Shown: positions 1 through 7,461 of the stretch, in pieces
Layout of the letters: each line of letters begins with the position of its first letter
Position numbering within the stretch: the first letter of the stretch is position 1
Assembly: GCA_038233555.1 (NCBI GenBank)
Contig: JBBSLT010000013.1
Location: forward strand, 1-31,145
Length of the DNA: 31,145 bases
Source of the DNA: JADDRA01 sp038233555
GTDB lineage: Bacteria > Actinomycetota > Acidimicrobiia > Acidimicrobiales > CADCSY01
Direction: 5' to 3'
Position numbers and translations under genes: made by a program
Notes under the pieces: generated by a model
Database searches by the model: none
Told to the model about the DNA's origin: nothing
Seen by the model: only the letters and a program-made list of their open reading frames with translations

Positions 1-28
1 CAACGGCCGTGATGCAACGGCCGTGATG
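1..28. repeat. Two tandem copies of a 14-bp unit
   Basis: The first 28 bases are two identical head-to-tail copies of CAACGGCCGTGATG. Each copy contains the 8-bp palindrome ACGGCCGT. The array lies just past the mreB stop codon (mreB is read leftward), so it sits in the 3' spacer of that gene. More copies may lie outside the left edge. No function can be assigned; it could be a small tandem repeat or part of a terminator or intergenic repeat. Confidence 0.6.
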
Positions 29-50
29 GATGAGGGTGCTCCACGGGCCG

Positions 51-1046
51 CTACTCCATGAACATGGTCTTGAGGTCGTCGTAGGCCTCGATGCAGCGGC
101 CGGCCCCGAGGACCACGCACTCGAGGGGGGCATCGACCAGATGCACGGGAACGTTGGTCTCCTCGGCGATGCGCTGATCGAGGCCCCGCAGCATCCCGCC
201 TCCACCCACCAGGTGGATGCCGTGAGCGATGAGGTCTTGGGCCAGCTCCGGTTGGGCTTGACCCAGGCACGACACCACCGAGTCGCACACGGCGCTGATG
301 TGGTCGTCGAGGGAGGCCCGCACCTCGCCGGGCGACAGGATCACCGTCTTGGGCAGTCCACTCATGAGATCGCGGCCGCGCACTTCGGCCTTGACCTCCT
401 CCCGAGTGGGCCAGGCCGAGCCGATGGCAACCTTGATGTCCTCGGCCGTGCGCTCCCCGACGGCGATGCCGTACTCGCGCTTGACGTAGGCCTGGATGGC
501 GTAGTCGAGGTCGAACGAACCCAGACGAATGGCCCGAAGGGCGACGATGCCACCCAGCGAGATCACCGCCGTCTCCGAAGTTCCGCCCCCGATGTCGACC
601 ACCATGTTGCCGAAGGGCTCGTTCACGGGCAGCCCGGCCCCGATGGCGGCGGCCATGGGCTGGCCGATGAGCTGGGCGTCGGCCGCGCCCGCCCGCCGGG
701 CCGCCTCGGTCACCGCCCGTCGCTCCACCTCGGTGATGGCCGACGGGACGCAGATCACCACCCGGGGCCGGTTGAAGCGACTGACCCCCGCCCGGTTGAG
801 CAGGAGACGGATCATGCGCTGGGTGATATCGAAGTCGGTGATAGCCCCCTTGCGCAGTGGCCGCACCGCCTGGATGTAGCTCGGCGTACGACCAATCATC
901 TGCCAGGCCTCGTGACCCATGGCCAAGACGTCGCCGGTCTTGACGTTGAGGGCGATGACCGACGGTTCGTTGAGGACGATGCCCTGCCCCTTGGCGTAGA
1001 CGAGGGTATTGGCCGTCCCGAGGTCGATGGCGAGGTCGCGGGCCAC
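51..1046 (-). CDS. mreB: Rod shape-determining protein MreB (actin-like ATPase)
   Basis: A 331-residue actin-like ATPase. It forms membrane-associated filaments that guide lateral cell-wall synthesis in rod-shaped bacteria. The actin-fold signatures are visible: phosphate-1 motif DLGTANT at residues 8-14, the conserved PSAITEVERRA stretch at 101-111, phosphate-2 motif DIGGGTSE at 151-158, and the adenosine motif around GIHLVGGGGML near residue 283. Length is close to the usual 335-345. The start is GTG at 1046; translation from here gives the canonical N-terminus MARDLAIDLG. It is the last visible gene of a leftward operon, 22 nt after the small membrane protein gene, which follows moaE. The usual partner mreC is not in the window and could lie beyond the left edge. 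Identity is very secure. Confidence 0.95.
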   Translation of the reverse strand: MARDLAIDLGTANTLVYAKGQGIVLNEPSVIALNVKTGDVLAMGHEAWQMIGRTPSYIQAVRPLRKGAITDFDITQRMIRLLLNRAGVSRFNRPRVVICVPSAITEVERRAVTEAARRAGAADAQLIGQPMAAAIGAGLPVNEPFGNMVVDIGGGTSETAVISLGGIVALRAIRLGSFDLDYAIQAYVKREYGIAVGERTAEDIKVAIGSAWPTREEVKAEVRGRDLMSGLPKTVILSPGEVRASLDDHISAVCDSVVSCLGQAQPELAQDLIAHGIHLVGGGGMLRGLDQRIAEETNVPVHLVDAPLECVVLGAGRCIEAYDDLKTMFME

Positions 1047-1068
1047 TACCGGCCCATTCCACCCAGGG

Positions 1069-1257
1069 TCAAACCTGCCGGTCGTCGGCCCGGCGGCCGG
1101 GGCGGGGAATCGGCGGGGGCGCCAGTGCCTTCATCTCCTTGCTGAAGTCTTCGATGCCCTGGTCGAACGATGTGGGCTGACGCTGGTGCAGCCACAGGAC
1201 GAGTGAGCCCACCACGCTCAGGGCCAGTGCCGCCAGCAAGAAGACGAGGCCGCTCAT
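1069..1257 (-). CDS. Small single-span membrane protein, hypothetical (62 aa)
   Basis: Its ATG overlaps the moaE stop codon as ATGA (1254-1257), which signals translational coupling. The 62-residue product has a strongly hydrophobic helix at residues 3-23 (MSGLVFLLAALALSVVG...), followed by a polar segment and a proline/arginine-rich tail (APPPIPRPGRR). I predict an inner-membrane protein with a cytoplasmic tail. It lies between moaE and mreB in one operon, so a role near the membrane with MreB is conceivable, but that is only inferred from position. I do not recognise the family. The tight spacing on both sides makes it a credible gene despite its size. Confidence 0.65.
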   Translation of the reverse strand: MSGLVFLLAALALSVVGSLVLWLHQRQPTSFDQGIEDFSKEMKALAPPPIPRPGRRADDRQV

Positions 1258-1712
1258 GAGGCGCCACCCGCTCTCGCCGGGGTGTCGACCCAGCTCTGGC
1301 CGCCTCCCCAGGTCTCCTTCTTCCAGATCGGCACCGTCTCCTTCAGCGTATCGATGCAGAAACGGGCGGCGGCAAAGGCATCGTGGCGATGAGGAGCACT
1401 GATGGCTACGACCACGGCCGCCTCTTCGACTCCAAGGAGACCGACCCGGTGCAGCATGGCGAGGCGACCGAGGTCGGGCCAATGACTCCGGGCATCAGCG
1501 GCGACGGCCGCCAGACGGGGCTCGACCTGTTCGGTATAGGCCTCGTACTCCAGCGACGACACGCCGTCGCGGTCGCCGGCGTGGTCGCGTACCATGCCGG
1601 TGAAGACCACCAGGGCCCCGCAATGAGGCCTGACCGCCCATTCGGAGACGGCCGTGAGCGGGAGCGACTCCTTCACGAGGCCCAGCCAGGTGTCGTCATG
1701 CCGGGGGCGCAT
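1254..1712 (-). CDS. moaE: Molybdopterin synthase catalytic subunit MoaE
   Basis: A 152-residue MoaE. This is the large subunit of molybdopterin synthase, which transfers sulfur from thiocarboxylated MoaD to cyclic pyranopterin monophosphate during molybdenum-cofactor synthesis. Family features are GALVVFTGMVRDH near residues 32-44, the LEYEAYTE segment near 54-61, APHRHDAF at 107-114, and the lysine-rich active-site stretch LKETVPIWKKE at 123-133. K124 and K131 match the conserved catalytic lysines of the family. The frame stays open upstream to 1823, but I chose ATG at 1712: TTGGAG precedes it directly, and the upstream residues are arginine/proline-rich and unlike MoaE. No moaD is visible. 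Its co-transcription with mreB is unusual. Confidence 0.92.
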   Translation of the reverse strand: MRPRHDDTWLGLVKESLPLTAVSEWAVRPHCGALVVFTGMVRDHAGDRDGVSSLEYEAYTEQVEPRLAAVAADARSHWPDLGRLAMLHRVGLLGVEEAAVVVAISAPHRHDAFAAARFCIDTLKETVPIWKKETWGGGQSWVDTPARAGGAS

Positions 1713-1843
1713 AGCTCCAATGATACGGCACCGAGGCAAATCGACCAGAAAGAGTCTGAACGCGGGAGGCAGGCGCCACCCGAGGGGTACCCTGAAACCG
1801 ATGATCGAGCGAGCCGGGACCACGGTGAGGTCCTGACCCCACC

Positions 1844-2494
1844 GTGACCTCTGGCCTCGTCAGCACCGGCGACCAACAGCTTGGCTTGGCCTCCGTCGTC
1901 CTACCCGATGATGCGTCCCTTGCCAATCTGGTCGAGGCCGCTGCGGGGTGTCGGGCCTGCCATCTCTGGGAGGGGGCCACCCAGACCGTCTTTGGCGAGG
2001 GTCTCCCCGGTGCGCCGGTGATGCTGGTGGGCGAGCAGCCCGGCGACATGGAAGACCGCCAGGGCGCACCCTTCGTCGGACCCGCCGGGCGGATCCTCGA
2101 CCAAGCGCTGGCTGCGGCCGGGATCCCCCGCGATCCAACCTACGTCACCAACGTGGTCAAGCACTTCAAGTGGACGCCTCGGGGCAAGCGCCGACTGCAC
2201 CAGAGCCCCAACGCCGCCGAGCAGGCGGCCTGTCGTCCCTGGCTCGACGCCGAGCTGGCGGCCGTGCGCCCCGACATCGTCGTGCTGCTAGGGGCCACGG
2301 CAGCCAAGGCCCTACTCGGGGCTGGGTTCCGGGTCACTCGCCAACGCGGCCAGTTCGTCGAGTCCCCGTTGGCGCCCCGGGTGTTGGCCACCGTGCATCC
2401 CTCGTCGATCCTGAGAGCCGGCGACGACGAGCGCGACGCCGCCCTTCAGGGTCTGGTCGACGACCTGACGGTGGTGGCCGAGGCCCTGACATGA
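1844..2494 (+). CDS. udgX: UdgX-like uracil-DNA glycosylase / uracil-DNA cross-linking protein
   Basis: A 216-residue member of the family 4-like uracil-DNA glycosylases with the UdgX hallmarks. The motif GEQPGDMED is at 63-71, FVGPAGRILD at 77-86, the UdgX-specific loop KRRLH at 115-119, and HPSSIL at 185-190. In characterised UdgX proteins the loop reads KRRIH and its histidine bonds covalently to the abasic site after uracil removal; H119 is the equivalent here. Possible iron-sulfur ligands are C36, C39 and C130, with H107 as a possible fourth. The start is GTG at 1844, with GAGG about 12 nt upstream; a start nearer the conserved domain is possible. Its stop overlaps the ATG of the next gene (ATGA). 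The family call is strong; covalent chemistry is inferred from the loop. Confidence 0.9.
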   Translation: MTSGLVSTGDQQLGLASVVLPDDASLANLVEAAAGCRACHLWEGATQTVFGEGLPGAPVMLVGEQPGDMEDRQGAPFVGPAGRILDQALAAAGIPRDPTYVTNVVKHFKWTPRGKRRLHQSPNAAEQAACRPWLDAELAAVRPDIVVLLGATAAKALLGAGFRVTRQRGQFVESPLAPRVLATVHPSSILRAGDDERDAALQGLVDDLTVVAEALT

Positions 2495-2901
2495 AGGTGA
2501 CCACCGTCATCGCCGCCCGACCGCAGGAGGTCTGGCCCCACCTGGCCGAGCTCGAGTCACACGTCGAGTGGATGGCCGACGCCGAGGCGATCCGCTTCAC
2601 CGGCCCTCAACGGCGGGGCGTAGGCACCAGCTTCGAGTGCGACACCAAGGTCGGCCCCTTCCGCCTCACCGATCGCATAGACGTGACCGAGTGGGAAGAA
2701 GGCCGCCTCATCGGGGTGCGCCACCAGGGCTTGGTCACTGGTGCCGGGCGCTTCACCATCGAGCGCCTCGACCGGGGTGAGCGCACCCGCTTCATCTGGG
2801 AAGAGCGCCTGGCCTTCCCGTGGCGACTGGCCACCCCCGTGCTCGCCGCCATCTGGCGCCGCAACCTGGCCCGCCTGAAGATGAGAATCGAGTCGCCCTG
2901 A
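2491..2901 (+). CDS. SRPBCC (START/Bet v 1-like) family protein
   Basis: A 136-residue protein starting at an ATG that overlaps the udgX stop as ATGA. It has the layout of the SRPBCC superfamily (polyketide cyclase/dehydrase and lipid-transport type). An opening strand (VTTVIAARPQEVWPHL) leads into the first helices, then VEWMADAEAIRF, a run of beta strands (GTSFECDTKVG, FRLTDRIDVTEWE, GRFTIERL, TRFIWEERLAF), and a long C-terminal helix with basic residues (IWRRNLARLKMRIE). These folds enclose a hydrophobic pocket for lipids or other small apolar ligands. The ligand cannot be predicted. Coupling to udgX is likely simple co-expression. The gene ends four bases before a palindrome that may terminate transcription. 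Confidence 0.8.
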   Translation: MKVTTVIAARPQEVWPHLAELESHVEWMADAEAIRFTGPQRRGVGTSFECDTKVGPFRLTDRIDVTEWEEGRLIGVRHQGLVTGAGRFTIERLDRGERTRFIWEERLAFPWRLATPVLAAIWRRNLARLKMRIESP

Positions 2902-2904
2902 GCG

Positions 2905-2949
2905 CTAGTGGAGGACCGTGGCGGCTCAGCCGTAACCATCCTCCACAAT
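2905..2949. repeat. 45-bp imperfect palindrome, copy B (repeat flanking the nuclease-like gene)
   Basis: This segment matches the palindrome at 3935-3979 in 39 of 45 positions, in the same orientation. Its 19-nt arms (GTGGAGGACC... and ...ATCCTCCAC) pair around a single central C with four mismatches. It directly abuts the stop codon (2950-2952) of the leftward nuclease-like gene and lies 4 nt after the stop of the rightward SRPBCC gene. It could therefore serve as a two-way terminator hairpin, but no T-tract follows on either side. The near-identity with the second copy suggests a dispersed repeat family rather than an independent terminator. This copy is the more degenerate one. Confidence 0.75.
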
Positions 2950-3873
2950 TCAAGCTGGTCGGCGCCGGCGCAGGGCCAACGCCTCGGATGTCCGCGCCAC
3001 GATGTGCTCTGGCGACGAGTTGGAAGTGAAGTGCAGCATCAGCCAACCCAAGACGGCAAGGTCGTTTCCCCGTAGGCGGTCGTCATCGAACGTCGTACGA
3101 ATCAAACCGTGCTCAGCGAAGCCGTCGAACTCCAGACCTACCATTTCGTCGGGATAGGCGAAGTCGAGGAAGCGGTCTCGCCCGCCCATCGCCACCCGGT
3201 ACTGCTGCACAGGCGCTTGCAGTCCACCACGAACGAGAACATCCACCACGTCTAGCTCACGTTCGCTCCCACCCGGGTCGTAGCCGGGCAGTCGGTCGGC
3301 TAGCACCATGCGCAGGGGGACGATGCGGCGTCGACCACAGCCGTGGTCGAGCCGGCCGGCGCACTGAGTCAATTCGGCAAGGGTGAAGAGCTTTCGGCGT
3401 AGCGCGTCGTCCAGGGCCCGGGCCAGGCGACGCCCGGCCAAGTCCGGGACGCAGTCGACCAACGTCCGGGCCGCGGTGGTAACCGACACGAGGCGATGGC
3501 GGGTCAGATCAGCCAGCGGCAGCCGAGCGGAGCGATGCTGGGTCACGCCTTGCAGCTGCACGCGCTGGGCGGGGAGGGTAACCACGTCGATGCTGGTTGA
3601 CGCCGACACGCCGAGGCCCCAGAGTCCGGCTGCGCTCCGATGGGAGACCCAGCACCCCTCGCCAACCGCCAGACACACCGCCAGCGCTGCCTGCTCTGGT
3701 GATGGCCATACTCCGGCGATGGCGTACACGCCTCGTCGAGCTCGCAACCAATCGCCCCGCCGCAACCGGGTCTGGATACCGGCCGGCGACAATCGAACCT
3801 CCAACGCTTGATGGCGTGTGATCAACCCGTGCTGGCGACGGGCGATGCGAGCAAGCGCAGCCTCGATCTCCAT
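2950..3873 (-). CDS. AbiEi-like winged helix plus PD-(D/E)XK (DUF559/Vsr-like) nuclease-domain protein
   Basis: A 307-residue two-domain protein. Residues 1-90 look like the N-terminal winged helix of AbiEi-family antitoxins: a helix with HGLITRHQALEVRL at 15-28, then LRRGDWLRARRGVYAI and SHRSAAGLWGLG. Residues about 200-285 resemble the DUF559/Vsr-like PD-(D/E)XK fold: SERELDVVD at 203-211, LDFAYPDEMVGLEFDG at 236-251 with D237, E248 and D250 as candidate metal ligands, and DDDRLRGNDLAVLGWLMLHF at 263-282. I chose ATG at 3873, preceded by ATGGGG; the longer frame would run into the upstream palindrome. No AbiEii nucleotidyltransferase toxin lies beside it, so it is not an ordinary AbiE pair. 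Its DNA target and activity are unknown. Palindromic repeats lie on both sides. Confidence 0.8.
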   Translation of the reverse strand: MEIEAALARIARRQHGLITRHQALEVRLSPAGIQTRLRRGDWLRARRGVYAIAGVWPSPEQAALAVCLAVGEGCWVSHRSAAGLWGLGVSASTSIDVVTLPAQRVQLQGVTQHRSARLPLADLTRHRLVSVTTAARTLVDCVPDLAGRRLARALDDALRRKLFTLAELTQCAGRLDHGCGRRRIVPLRMVLADRLPGYDPGGSERELDVVDVLVRGGLQAPVQQYRVAMGGRDRFLDFAYPDEMVGLEFDGFAEHGLIRTTFDDDRLRGNDLAVLGWLMLHFTSNSSPEHIVARTSEALALRRRRPA

Positions 3874-3934
3874 GACCCCATCATGGCGCCGACGTGAGAC
3901 AGGAATGTCGGCCTCAGTCTCGTGCCACTGCCCA

Positions 3935-3979
3935 ATTGTGGAGGATCGTGACGGCTCAGCCGTGACGATCCTCCACAAT
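3935..3979. repeat. 45-bp near-perfect palindrome, copy A
   Basis: The two ends ATTGTGGAGGATCGT and ACGATCCTCCACAAT are perfectly complementary over 15 bp. Inside, after one G/G mismatch, ACGGCT and AGCCGT pair around a single central C. The result is a long snapback structure with 21 paired positions. It lies 9 nt past the stop of the leftward beta-helix gene and 61 nt upstream of the nuclease-like gene start, so it could act as a terminator for the former, an operator for the latter, or a mobile palindrome. The related copy at 2905-2949 is at the other end of the nuclease-like gene. Confidence 0.9.
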
Positions 3980-3988
3980 CAGCGAAAA

Positions 3989-5122
3989 CTACCGGGTGGA
4001 GGTCGAGCCCACCTCGGGCTCGACCGATGCTGCCACCGAGGCCGTCGAAGCAGCCGAGGCGGCCGGTGCGATCTGCGGGCCGCTGCCCCCGGCGGTGGTG
4101 CACGCGGGGAAGGCGGTCAGATGGGTGTTACCGAACCAGTTGTTGTTGTCACAATCCGGGTTGTTGTCCCGCAGGTCATACCGGAACCCGCCAGGCCCGG
4201 GAATGGGACCGTTGTTGCCGGTGAAGTTGTTGAGGACATCGTTGTCGGTGGCCCCAGGGATGGTCACGGTCGGAAGCGTGAGAGGGCCGCGTAAAAAGAT
4301 GCCGTTGGCTCCGTTGTCGAACACCCGGTTGTCCTCGATCAGGTTGCGGTCACCCCGGTTGAACACGGCGATGCCGTCACCTTGGCGGTGAACCTGGTCG
4401 TGGGCTCCGTTGCGCCTGATGTCATTGCGCCGCACCACATTGTCGGTCGAGTTGAAGAAGATGGCGATGCCATCGAGACCGTTGTCGTACACCCGGTTGT
4501 TGGTGACCACGTTGAAGCTCGTGTTGGGCTCAAGCCGGATGCCGTCATCCTGCTGGGGGCCTGTGGGTGAGCTCAAGATGGCATTCCCCTCCACAAGGTT
4601 GCGGTCGATGACGTTCCCCGTGGACCCTGCTCCGAAGATCCCGATGCCGCTGTAGATACCGTTTCCTCGAACGACGTTCTGCAAGATGAGGTTGTCGGCG
4701 GAGTCGCTGACGGCGATCCCATCGCCGAAGTCGGTGGCACCCGAGCCCACGTTGTCGAGAGCCTGGACCTTGCCAACCCGGTTACTGCCGCCACCCAGGA
4801 TGGCCACGCCGGCGTCGAAGAGCTGGACCGTGCCGTTGGCGACTCTGACGTTCTCTCGGTCCTCAATCAGGATTCCCGCACCTTCGCCGGGTTCGGCGGT
4901 CCCGAACACCCGGTGCCCACCGAGGTCGAGGGTGATCCCGTCGGCTCCGATGACGAGGCCGGTCCCGTCACAGGGACCGACGTCTGTGTCGAGGGTGGTG
5001 TTCTGGGTGATGACGTCGCCACACCCCACATGGCTTGCCGCAGCCGGCCCCACCAGGGCGGTGAGAGAGAGCACCAGCCCCAGTACCGAGCCGACTCCTA
5101 TGATCTTCGCGCTTCTCTTCAC
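3989..5122 (-). CDS. Secreted parallel beta-helix repeat protein (NosD/PbH1-like)
   Basis: A roughly 377-residue exported protein. A typical signal peptide opens it: basic KR, then the hydrophobic core IIGVGSVLGLVLSLTALVG, then AAAS as a likely cleavage region. The body carries asparagine-rich beta-helix rungs of the pattern xxNxVxxNxVxxNGxxGI, such as DNLILQNVVRGNG, NVIDRNLVEGN, NVVTNNRVYDNGLDGIAIF, DNVVRRNDIRRNG and RNLIEDNRVFDNGANGIFL. Such right-handed helices occur in polysaccharide-active enzymes and surface proteins; no catalytic triad is recognisable. The tail is low-complexity Ala/Ser/Thr. I chose GTG at 5122, just before the KR of the signal peptide; a start at 5176 would add 18 unlikely residues and cross a small hairpin at 5150-5168. 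The substrate is unknown. Confidence 0.8.
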   Translation of the reverse strand: MKRSAKIIGVGSVLGLVLSLTALVGPAAASHVGCGDVITQNTTLDTDVGPCDGTGLVIGADGITLDLGGHRVFGTAEPGEGAGILIEDRENVRVANGTVQLFDAGVAILGGGSNRVGKVQALDNVGSGATDFGDGIAVSDSADNLILQNVVRGNGIYSGIGIFGAGSTGNVIDRNLVEGNAILSSPTGPQQDDGIRLEPNTSFNVVTNNRVYDNGLDGIAIFFNSTDNVVRRNDIRRNGAHDQVHRQGDGIAVFNRGDRNLIEDNRVFDNGANGIFLRGPLTLPTVTIPGATDNDVLNNFTGNNGPIPGPGGFRYDLRDNNPDCDNNNWFGNTHLTAFPACTTAGGSGPQIAPAASAASTASVAASVEPEVGSTSTR

Positions 5123-5229
5123 TCCACTTCCGCCCTTCGTCGCCGGTCCGGCGCAGCCTCTCTGCGCCAGATCCAAGAGCGGTCATGGTAGCTCGCCTAG
5201 TAGATGCGCGGGGATGCTGACTGTTGACC

Positions 5230-7461
5230 TCAGTCGACGGGGGCGAGCCAGACGACGCCGAGGGGCGGCAGGGTGAGCACCACCGAGTGCTCCTCGCCGT
5301 GCCAGGAACGGACCTCGGCCTCGAGGACTGGGCCCACCTCGGTGCCGCTACCACCGAAGCAGGTGGCGTCGCTGTTGAGCAGCACCTCCCAGCGCCCTCC
5401 GTGGGGCAGGCCGACCCGATAGCCGTAGCGGGGCACCGGCGTGAGGTTGGCCAGACACGCCACCGAACGGCTCCCCCCGACGTCTTCGCCGAGGGGCGTA
5501 CGCAGAAACGAGTAGCAGCTCTGGTCGGCGTCGTTGGCGTCGATCCAGCGGAACCCGGCAGGATCGAAGTCGCCGCTCCAGAGGGCCGGTTCGCTCTGGT
5601 GGAGCCGGTTGAGCTCGCTCACCAGGGCCTGGACGCCGGCGTGGCCGGGGTCGTCGAGCAGGTGCCAGTCGAGGCTGCGCCCGTGCGCCCATTCGCTCTG
5701 CTGGCCGAACTCGCAGCCCATGAACAGCAACTGCTTCCCGGGATGGCCCCACATCCACGAGAACAGCGCTCGCAGGTTGGCCAACTTCTGCCAGGCGTCG
5801 CCCGGCATCTTGTCCAGCAGGGAGCCCTTGCCGTGCACGACCTCGTCGTGTGAGAGGGGCAGCACGAAGTTCTCGCTGAAGGCGTAGAGCAGGCCGAAGG
5901 TGAGCTGGTGGTGGTGGAAACGGCGGTGGATGGGGTCGTTGGAGAAATACTCGAGGGTGTCGTGCATCCAGCCCATGTTCCACTTGTGGCCGAAGCCCAA
6001 GCCGCCCACGTAGACCGGCCGGCTCACGCCCGGCCAGGCCGTGGACTCCTCGGCGATGGTCAACACGCCGGGGTGCTGGCCGTGCATGAGGGTGTTGAAC
6101 TCCTGGAGGAACGAGACCGCTTCCAGGTTCTCCCGGCCGCCGTGGCGGTTGGGCACCCACTCGTCGGCCTTGCGGGAGTAGTCGAGGTAGAGCATGGAGG
6201 CGACGGCGTCGACCCGCAGCCCGTCGACGTGGAGCTCCTCCACCCAGTAGCGGCCGCTGGCGGACAGGAAGTTGCGTACCTCATTGCGCCCGAAGTTGAA
6301 CACCAGCGTCCCCCAATCGGGGTGCTCGCCTTGGCGGGGGTCGGCGTGTTCGTAGAGGGCGGTGCCGTCGAAGCGGGCCAGCGCCCAGTCGTCCTTGGGA
6401 AAGTGCGCAGGCACCCAGTCGACGATGACTCCAATGTCGCGGGCATGGAAGGCGTCGACCAGGGCCCGGAAGTCGTCGGGGGTACCGAAGCGAGAGGTTG
6501 GAGCAAAGTAGCTCGACACCTGGTAGCCCCACGATGGCGAGTACGGATGCTCGGCCACAGGAAGGAGCTCAACGTGGGTGAAGCCCTGGTCGGCCACGTA
6601 GTCGACGAGCTGGTGGGCCAGCTCCCGGTAGGTCAAGGGACGGTCGCCCTCCTCGGGGACGGTGCGCCATGAGCCCAGGTGGACCTCGTAGACCGACAGG
6701 GGCCGGTGCAGCGGGTCGCGGCCCCGGCGCCGCTCCAACCAGTCGGCGTCGGTCCACTCATACGACGTCTCAACCACGATGCTGGACGTGCCGGGCGGGA
6801 CCTCGGCGGCGAAGGCGAAGGGGTCGGCCTTGATCCGCAGGTGGCCCTCTTGGGTGAAGATCTCGAACTTGTAGAGGGCGCCGTCGCCCACCCCAGGCAA
6901 GAACAGCTCCCACACCCCCGATGAGCCAAGGGAGCGCATGGCGTGCAGCCGTCCGTCCCAGCCGTTGAAGTCGCCCACCACCCGCACCGCCCGAGCCGAG
7001 GGGGCCCAAACCGCAAACGAGGTGCCGGCGACATCCTGGTGGGTGCGAACATGGGCCCCGAGCACCTCCCAAAGCCGCTCGTGGCGACCCTCGCCGAGGA
7101 GGTGGAGGTCGACGTCGCCCAAGGTGGGCCAGAACCGGTAGGGATCGTCGACGACGAAGCTCTGTCCGTCGGGATAGGAGATCTCGAGGCGGTAGGGAGG
7201 TGCCTCGGCTCCCTTTACGTCGGCCGCGAACACGCCGGCTGAGTGGAGCCGGGTCATGGCCTGGCGGGAACCATCGTCGAGCACCAGGCTCATGGTGCTG
7301 GCATCGGGCCGGTAGCCGCGGATGGTGGTGGCGGAGCCCTTGGCCTTGCCGATCGCCTTGCCGGCGTGGGGTCCGAGCACCCGGTGAGGGTCGTTGTGTT
7401 GACCGGACACCAGCCGGTCGAACTCAGCCTCCAGGGAGGCCTCCGAGGGAGAAGTGGTCAT
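5230..7461 (-). CDS. glgB: 1,4-alpha-glucan branching enzyme GlgB
   Basis: A 743-residue glycogen branching enzyme (GH13), last gene of the GlgE-pathway operon. It cuts alpha-1,4-glucan and re-attaches the fragment through alpha-1,6 bonds. An N-terminal beta-sandwich (about 20-110) and a CBM48 domain (about 115-235, with FAVWAPSARAVRVVGDFNGW) precede the GH13 barrel. Catalytic positions are nucleophile D418 in GLRVDAV, acid/base E471 in IAEEST, and D539 in LSHDEVVHGKGS. The C-terminal all-beta domain is complete (ends VVWLAPVD). The frame extends to 7677, but ATG at 7461 overlaps the maltokinase stop as ATGA and gives the normal length. In this pathway GlgB branches the maltose-1-phosphate-derived linear glucan. 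Confidence 0.97.
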   Translation of the reverse strand: MTTSPSEASLEAEFDRLVSGQHNDPHRVLGPHAGKAIGKAKGSATTIRGYRPDASTMSLVLDDGSRQAMTRLHSAGVFAADVKGAEAPPYRLEISYPDGQSFVVDDPYRFWPTLGDVDLHLLGEGRHERLWEVLGAHVRTHQDVAGTSFAVWAPSARAVRVVGDFNGWDGRLHAMRSLGSSGVWELFLPGVGDGALYKFEIFTQEGHLRIKADPFAFAAEVPPGTSSIVVETSYEWTDADWLERRRGRDPLHRPLSVYEVHLGSWRTVPEEGDRPLTYRELAHQLVDYVADQGFTHVELLPVAEHPYSPSWGYQVSSYFAPTSRFGTPDDFRALVDAFHARDIGVIVDWVPAHFPKDDWALARFDGTALYEHADPRQGEHPDWGTLVFNFGRNEVRNFLSASGRYWVEELHVDGLRVDAVASMLYLDYSRKADEWVPNRHGGRENLEAVSFLQEFNTLMHGQHPGVLTIAEESTAWPGVSRPVYVGGLGFGHKWNMGWMHDTLEYFSNDPIHRRFHHHQLTFGLLYAFSENFVLPLSHDEVVHGKGSLLDKMPGDAWQKLANLRALFSWMWGHPGKQLLFMGCEFGQQSEWAHGRSLDWHLLDDPGHAGVQALVSELNRLHQSEPALWSGDFDPAGFRWIDANDADQSCYSFLRTPLGEDVGGSRSVACLANLTPVPRYGYRVGLPHGGRWEVLLNSDATCFGGSGTEVGPVLEAEVRSWHGEEHSVVLTLPPLGVVWLAPVD

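Noticed and set aside
2950..3873. Reading this gene as a normal AbiE toxin-antitoxin pair
   Set aside because: No AbiEii nucleotidyltransferase gene is adjacent, and the C-terminus looks like a PD-(D/E)XK domain.
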